A stretch of DNA of 42,028 nucleotides. Source: Apostichopus californicus. Taxonomy: Eukaryota; Echinodermata; Holothuroidea; Aspidochirotida; Stichopodidae. The notes under the pieces are model-generated. The model had not been told where the DNA came from, did no database searches, and saw nothing but the letters and a program-made list of their open reading frames with translations. How positions within the stretch are numbered: position 1 is the first letter of the stretch; each line of letters starts with the position of its first letter. Below, one piece after another: positions 36,025 through 42,028 of the stretch. The stretch is from NCBI GenBank assembly GCA_020650975.1, contig JAIPMN010007617.1, forward strand, positions 1 to 42,028, read 5' to 3'. The translations under genes and the position numbers were made by a program.

Positions 36025-36334
36025 ATGAAGACATTTTACTGTCTGAGTATGTTAATTGTTTGTTGTTTCAGCGATGGAAATTCAAATTCGGTAAAAATTT
36101 CGGACTCTGTCACGTTTGCAGGCTGTTGTCCAACAGATGCACATACCAAATGGGTGTTCGACGGAGAAATTTTATCTTTTAATAAAATCTTGCGGAATAC
36201 AGGATTGGGAGGGAATATTACAATTTCAGATAATAAATCTTTAACTATTGGTGAGATTTCCTTGTCACACGAAGGAACCTATGAATGCATTTGTAACGAT
36301 ATGCTGAAGATGAAGTATTCATTAGAAGTTGAAG
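36025..36334 (+). CDS. First exon of a plus-strand Ig receptor: signal peptide + V-type Ig (gene D)
   Basis: The exon starts at ATG 36025, encodes a clear signal peptide (MKTFYCLSMLIVCCFSDG) and then a compact Ig domain with VTFAGCCP, TKWVFDGE and SHEGTYECIC. It ends GAAG|GTATGT in phase 1, as all Ig exons in this window do. Signal and Ig in a single exon, the HEGxYxC strand F and its spacing resemble exon 1 of gene B, so a receptor of that class is the best guess. Downstream I found only repeats and no second Ig, transmembrane or cytosolic exon, so the gene either runs past the window, is interrupted by the mobile elements, or is a relic exon. Confidence 0.6.
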
Positions 36335-37567
36335 GTATGTACGCAATTGCTAACTCCTATCAGATTTGGACGAAGAAATTATCCTGATATATTTGTATAA
36401 AATCTTAGCTGATAAAGAAATAAGAAGACATTTTGCTATACTTACACATTAATGAATCTGAAAACGAATTGATAAATCAGATTTTTCTTATAGCAAGTTT
36501 CTTACAGGTTAGGGGTATATAACTACATGCAATGAAAACCAGAGTAAATATACATAAGGTATTTCAATTTATTTCAATCTAGACATTAAGTTGTATTTAT
36601 TCGATAAGCTCCACTACAATATAACTGAATCTGGCGATGTATTTCTAATTAACAATTTCCAACTTCCGATTGACTTTAAGGGAGCGTTGTTAAGTGCCCA
36701 TGACTGTTAATATTAGGAAAAAAAACTTTTGCTGTTATATCTGTAAATTTACAGGATGGCAGTAACTCCAAACACAATTAATTAGTACCATTCAACTTTG
36801 TGGCCAATTTGAGCGTCCTGAAATCATTGCAATTGCTATAACTTTCATTTAAATACAGTGAGTTTGTAACTAATCGTGTGCATTGACGAAAACCACTCAT
36901 CAGCACAGGACAGAAATGAAGTATATCATTATTGTAGAATGACTCTGTAACCTGAGCTGCATGAAATATTGAAAGTACAAAAATCATTACTGACTCGGTA
37001 ATCAAACATGCTCAAATATAACTTCATGTGTTTTAAAACGATAGATATCGGTGCTAATAATGGTTTTTTGGCTCTAAGTGTGCTTCCACTGGACAAGAGG
37101 ACAAAGGGCCGGCATCTCGTCAGCGGAATACAACGCTTCGTCATCGTAGGCAATTGCGGAAGAGTCAATTGACTACAGGTATATCGGCGCCTTCAAAAGG
37201 GACGTTACATAGCCTCACCGAATTGCGATATAAAATATTGACCATTTCGACATAAAACTTCAATATTTATTTTTACACGTTCCCGAAACCTCCGTTCCAG
37301 AAAAACTTCATGACGTCTCTGACAAACCGAACGACTGGTGATGGTGTAGCAACCAACCTCCCATAATGAAGACCCAAGTGCTGGCACCAACAACTAATTT
37401 AATTAAGGTGGTCACACACAAGTTTCTGAGTGTCCCGTGATTGTCCCTGTCTAGCGAAAGACCTATAACGTCAGGCATGTAGAACCTCTGATCATTATTA
37501 TGTCCAATTTATTATAATATGTATTTCCGTCACGGGACTAGTTATACCTTATGTGATACGGTATCTG
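36335..37567. other. Sequence after gene D exon 1, no feature seen
   Basis: Probable intron or intergenic DNA. Minus-strand open frames of 60-80 codons between 36778 and 37393 overlap each other and show no domain, signal peptide or splice context fitting the nearby genes. Confidence 0.4.
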
Positions 37568-39082
37568 CAGTGGCGTACCTAGAATAGTTGGCCTCCGGGA
37601 CGTATCCGTCCTTTGTCAACCCGTGCAGAAGATGCCGTCGTGGGGGAGAGGGGACTAAGGGGAGGGGTGAAAAACTTTTGTTTATGAAAGGTGACTTATA
37701 GATGCAAATACCTTTGGCAACGCACTGAACTAATTATATGTTTATGAATTCTTATTCTTTAGCGAACGTGTTTTAATTGTTCTTATTGTTTCTTCAAATT
37801 TCATTTTTAGTAATAATATCAAAAAATAAAGATTTGTAATGGGCACGTATCCAACTAGGAAAGGGCGCTCAGGGTGCAAAAACCAATAAACTCCAACAAC
37901 GTTAACGTGAAGTGTCTATGAGAGCTAGTCGCATAAGGTGAGTTTTAAGCTTTAAGGAGACTTTTTTAGCCGTCTTGATTTCAAGTGGTAACATATTCCC
38001 AAGCGCGGTGCAGGAATTGAAAAAGATCTATATCCCCCCCCCCCCCCCAAATGGTTGGAATCAGATTCCCTGAGAAGTAACTTGTCATTTTGGTAGACAA
38101 TTTAGATTACCATATACTACCACAATGGTTTACAAAAAAGAGGGAAAATTTTTTCATATTTCGCCACTAGCATCCCCATAAATACTTTCAAAATTTTAAC
38201 ATATGAAGAACAAAGTGTCATGTTTGCGAATAGCATATATTTTTCTAAACAGTACAGTACTGCCATACGCAAACTGGCAATATCACAGATGCAGGAAGTG
38301 AAAATGTAATGCTCAGCGAATATGATAGAGGTTAATACATAGAATTCACATTAAAACCTTACTGCCAAACAGACTATAGTTCTATACGGCTATATTTTGG
38401 TCAAAATCGCGGATATTTTCCTGAAATTTTTGGGCAAAACAATAATACTGATAATCGGGGCCCCTTTTCTAAGTGACTAACCACCCCCCCCCCCACCCCC
38501 ATCCGTAACGGTACCCGGCTCCCTCTTATTGTTCAGAATTCTGCTGCCCGGTTAATATCATGTTCATCGCGTCATGATCACATATCTCCAGTGCTTCAAT
38601 CACTCCATTGGCTTCCAGTAAAACAACGGTCAATTTATAAGCTCCTCCTCTTAACGTACAAATCACCACACTCCCTTGCCCCTGGTTACATTACAAATAT
38701 AATTCCTCAGTATCATCCTCAACGCCAACTTCGCTCGTCTACAAAGTGTCTTCTTGCCACCAGCCATACCCCAAACACAAAGTTTTATGGAGAAAGAGCC
38801 TTCATCTCTGCTGCACCTCATCTCTGGAACAATCTACCATCTTCAATGCGCAATGCACCATCGGTTGACTGTTTTAAGCGTCTCTTAAAAACTCATTTAT
38901 TCCAAAAACTTACAGTGATTTGACTTGCATATTTGTGTACTTGTTTAAGCGCTTTGAGGCCTTTGCATAAAGCGCTCTATAAATATTTGCTTATTATTAT
39001 TATTATTATTTGGGGGCTGTGGCATGGCACTTTCCTGACCGTTACCCCCCCCCCCCCCAATTCCCGCTTAAGTACGCCACTG
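37568..39082. mobile_element. TIR-bounded element of about 1.5 kb
   Basis: It starts CAGTGGCGTACCTAG and ends with the inverted counterpart CTTAAGTACGCCACTG; the outer 11 bases match perfectly. The flanks GGTATCTG and GGTACGTG agree at six of eight positions, compatible with a decayed 8-bp target duplication. Long C runs and GGGG-rich segments lie near both ends. No transposase frame is present, so it would be non-autonomous. The inside includes a LINE 3' fragment, presumably a nested insertion. Confidence 0.5.
38525..39011 (+). mobile_element. 5'-truncated LINE, C-terminal ORF2 end and (ATT)n tail
   Basis: An open frame to 38923 encodes the C-terminal end of a non-LTR retrotransposon reverse-transcriptase protein of CR1/L2-like type: VQNSAARLI, HDHISPVLQSLHWLPVKQRS, then YGERAFISAAPHLWNNLPSS and FKRLLKTHLF. 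After the stop come the paired words AAGCGCTTTGAG and AAAGCGCTCTATAAAT and a TTATTATTATT microsatellite, a usual 3' end for this class. The catalytic part is missing, so the copy is dead. The frame is intact over 130 codons, suggesting a fairly recent insertion. Confidence 0.85.
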
Positions 39083-41295
39083 GGTACGTGGTTTGTGCTG
39101 CAAAATTCCACTGGTACCCTCCAGATAAATTTCGTGCTCATCCTGCTCTATTCGGTCTGTCACCTATATAATTCCAAATTCATTGTTTGCATGTGTGGAG
39201 ATCGAACTGACTTCAAGGGAGGTCAAAACACAGTTTCGTCCCCACCATTAATATGATAAATAAACCCCCATCCTCACATTCCCTATTTTTGCTGTACCAA
39301 GTGTTAATCCACTGAGAAATTCCGTAGAGCAAGAACATTTCATTTCATTTCTTCTTTTCACGCAGAGTGTTGTGTAGCAAGGAACGCCGTCTAAACAAAC
39401 CTGGGATTGATAACATGCAATACTAAGAAGCTACTTAGAATGGTTACCGCTTGTCAAGAACACCATACACGTCCTTCGTTTTCATCATTAATATTATATC
39501 CTTCTTAAAACCTTACCGGTCGTTATAGCTTGCATATTTTTATCGCCTCTCTCTAGTATCGCAAATTACTACAATTTAGTGCATATCAGTTTAAATTTAT
39601 GATGGCAGACCATTTGACTTTAGAAGTACATCCCTTGAGTTCTATCCTCTTTATTGATGTATTTATTTTGCGGCTAATAACGATTTACTAGAAGGCCCAA
39701 GTCTTTGCTAACGCATTGCACGCTGACATAAACAAATCACATAGAAAACAGTGGTAAATTTATGCATTTTTAGACATTTATTGAAAGTTCACTTTTTGCG
39801 TTCAAAATATAGTATCTAGTTTTCCTATGAAAAATAAAAGATAAAAACATTACTATAGCAGTGAAAATCTCTATTACAAAAATAGTTTTTGCACACATCG
39901 GTAAGACAATTTGCTAAATGTGTGTCAATTTTATATGAAACATAATTTCTTTCATAGAAATAATCTCGTTGATTCTGTGGAAGAAAATGTAGTCAATCTA
40001 ACTCTGCCATCGATTTTTGGGTATTAACACGGACATTTATCATTAGTAGCGGCATAGAAACCTTTCAAAACAGTGGTAGACGGACAAAAAATCGGCTAGG
40101 TTTGGGTTCCTTCCTCCGAGGAGTCTCATACTTGAAATAGTCTTAAGGGCAACTTTAAGCAGGCAATTTTAACAGTCTTGTAACATTTTTACTAAAGCTA
40201 TTGTTTATCCAATAGTTCTTCAATGGTTACGTGATATCTTACATTAATCATGTCATGTTATTCCTTTCCATCTTGTTAATCCAGCAGCCCCTTGGAGAGC
40301 ATCGGTCCCCAGCACCGCTCCCCAGGTATATGGAAGCAGGAACATTCTCCAGCCCTCTCCCCACTTTCAAAAGTAGGGGATGCCCCTATTCCGACATCTA
40401 CAGTTTCCAGTACGAGTGGCCATCTGGATAAACAATGCAAGCAATGATTCACCAAACTGGTAATCCTATTTCCAAATGAGTTTTTGAAGTGTTTCACATC
40501 ACCATCACCACTGCTGCTCTTATCAAAACCTAGAACACCAATGGAACCAAACCCCATACCATTGACACTGCACTTAACAAAGCCATGAAAATGTTAAATC
40601 TGTTAGACCATGACATTTCTGAGCACTCCCATATCCATACCTGATTAATAACTCCTAGATAGTCTTGACCATACATTTCTCTGCATGTAATGGATACATC
40701 ACTAACGAATTATAGTGCACAACTTTAGACAAGATCCATTTATTCCTTTGAAATAAGTTCAAGTTGAACTTTGAATGTACCTGTGCAAATGCCCTCAAAG
40801 GGCCCTTAATGACCTCAAATGACCTTCAACACCTGAGCATCCCACATGATCCAACAGTGAAACAGTGAAATTTGAGAAAGGTTTTGTGAACACATCTTCA
40901 TCAATATTATGATCAGTGACCATGACCAGTGGCCGTGACACAGAGGGCTGGATATCTTTTCATTCTTATACTGACATTAGCACTAACATACTAGATATTC
41001 ACATATTTACACAAGTAAAAGAAATCAATGACGTTTTTTTTTCTCTCATCTTCATGAATGGCTAAAAAGGACATTTTTGTAGTATACCAGTTGGCATTTT
41101 CTAAAATTTGCCAATATAGGCATTTTGTTTTCTATTTATAGCACACGTATGGAATGATTAACATTATTGGCAAGATGATCAAGTTACACTTAATTAACAT
41201 TGAACACTAAAATATAAACACAACGTTCAAAACAAATTTCGATAGATAACAAAACATATACATTCACCCATGCATTTGGCAAAATGTTTACAGTA
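39083..41295. other. Non-coding region, no gene seen
   Basis: About 2.2 kb of AT-rich DNA. Short overlapping open frames at 40231-40557 on both strands show no domain and no splice context continuing gene D. Nothing else was recognised. Confidence 0.4.
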
Positions 41296-42028
41296 AACTT
41301 TGTATTAATACAATAAACTTCATATTAATACAACTAACTTCATATTGATACAATGAACTTCATATGAACTTCATATTGATACAACAAACTTCATATTAAT
41401 ACATTGAACTTCATATTGATACAATGAACTTCATATTGATACAATGAACTTCATATTACTACCATGAACTTCATATTGATACAATGAATTTCATATTGAT
41501 ACAATGAATTTCATATTGATACAATGAACTTCATATTGATACAATGAACTTCATATTAATACAATGAACTTCATATTAATACAATGAACTTCATATTAAT
41601 ACAATGAACTTCATATTGATACAATGAACTTCATATTGATACAATGAACTTCATATTGATACAATGAACTTCATATTGATACAATGAACTTCATATTGAT
41701 ACAATGAACTTCATATTGATACAACGAACTTCATATTAATACAATGAACTTCATATTGATACAATGAACTTCATATTGATACAATGAACTTCATATGAAC
41801 TTCATATTGATACAACAAACTTCATATTAATACATTGAACTTCATATTGATACAATGAACTTCATATTAATAAAATGAACTTCATATTAATACACTGAAC
41901 TTCATATTAATACAATGAACTTCATATTGATACAATGAATTTCATATTGATACAATGAATTTCATATTGATACAATGAACTTCATATTGATACAATGAAC
42001 TTCATATTAATACAATGAACTTCATATT
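41296..42028. repeat. 20-bp minisatellite running off the right edge
   Basis: About 36 tandem copies of GATACAATGAACTTCATATT with substitutions (GAT/AAT, AAC/AAT). A shortened unit, CTTCATATGAACTTCATATT, followed by ACAACAAAC and then ACATTGAAC variants, occurs at about 41361 and again at about 41792, so a higher-order unit near 430-450 bp has been duplicated. The array continues past the window. Confidence 0.95.

Overview
This is an AT-rich animal nuclear sequence. It has spliced genes with GT-AG introns and short exons, microsatellites and minisatellites, homopolymer C/G runs, a 5'-truncated LINE and a tRNA-like SINE. The immune-receptor content (immunoglobulin domains joined to a NACHT domain or to a tyrosine-kinase-like domain) together with the repeat style suggests an echinoderm, most likely a sea cucumber. 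The taxon is an inference from style, not from a marker gene.

Exon models were built by hand, requiring each donor/acceptor pair to keep phase and domain continuity. There are four immunoglobulin-receptor genes or gene parts. (A) 2785 to 1391, minus strand: the 5' part of a secreted or membrane protein with a signal peptide and two tandem V-type Ig domains, probably continuing off the left edge. (B) 16361 to 5169, minus strand: a complete 15-exon gene for a 708-residue receptor, signal peptide - three Ig domains - transmembrane helix - juxtamembrane segment encoded by micro-exons - tyrosine-kinase-like domain with all main catalytic residues replaced - tail with a YVPM motif. (C) 30097 to about 22475, minus strand: a roughly 1,190-residue receptor, signal peptide - four Ig domains - transmembrane helix - NACHT ATPase with intact Walker A and B motifs - LRR-like C-terminal region. 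(D) 36025 to 36334, plus strand: the first exon (signal peptide plus V-type Ig) of a divergently oriented gene whose remaining exons I could not find.

The layout is a local cluster of innate-type surface receptors. Two cytosolic output modules, a pseudokinase and a NACHT switch, are attached to Ig ectodomains through the same exon grammar (phase-1 Ig exons, one transmembrane exon, then 19-86 nt linker exons). Vertebrate NACHT proteins are cytosolic, so the Ig-TM-NACHT architecture of gene C is the most notable item. Gene B looks like a signalling scaffold and not an enzyme.

The rest is non-coding. There is a tandem repeat of 25-40 bp motifs at 1-760, a 12-bp minisatellite in an intron of B, a TA-rich microsatellite near 18.1-18.4 kb, two abutting perfect or near-perfect palindromes at 33.7-33.8 kb, a TIR-bounded element at 37.6-39.1 kb enclosing the LINE 3' end, and a 20-bp minisatellite running off the right edge from 41.3 kb. 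No rRNA, canonical tRNA or CRISPR array was seen.
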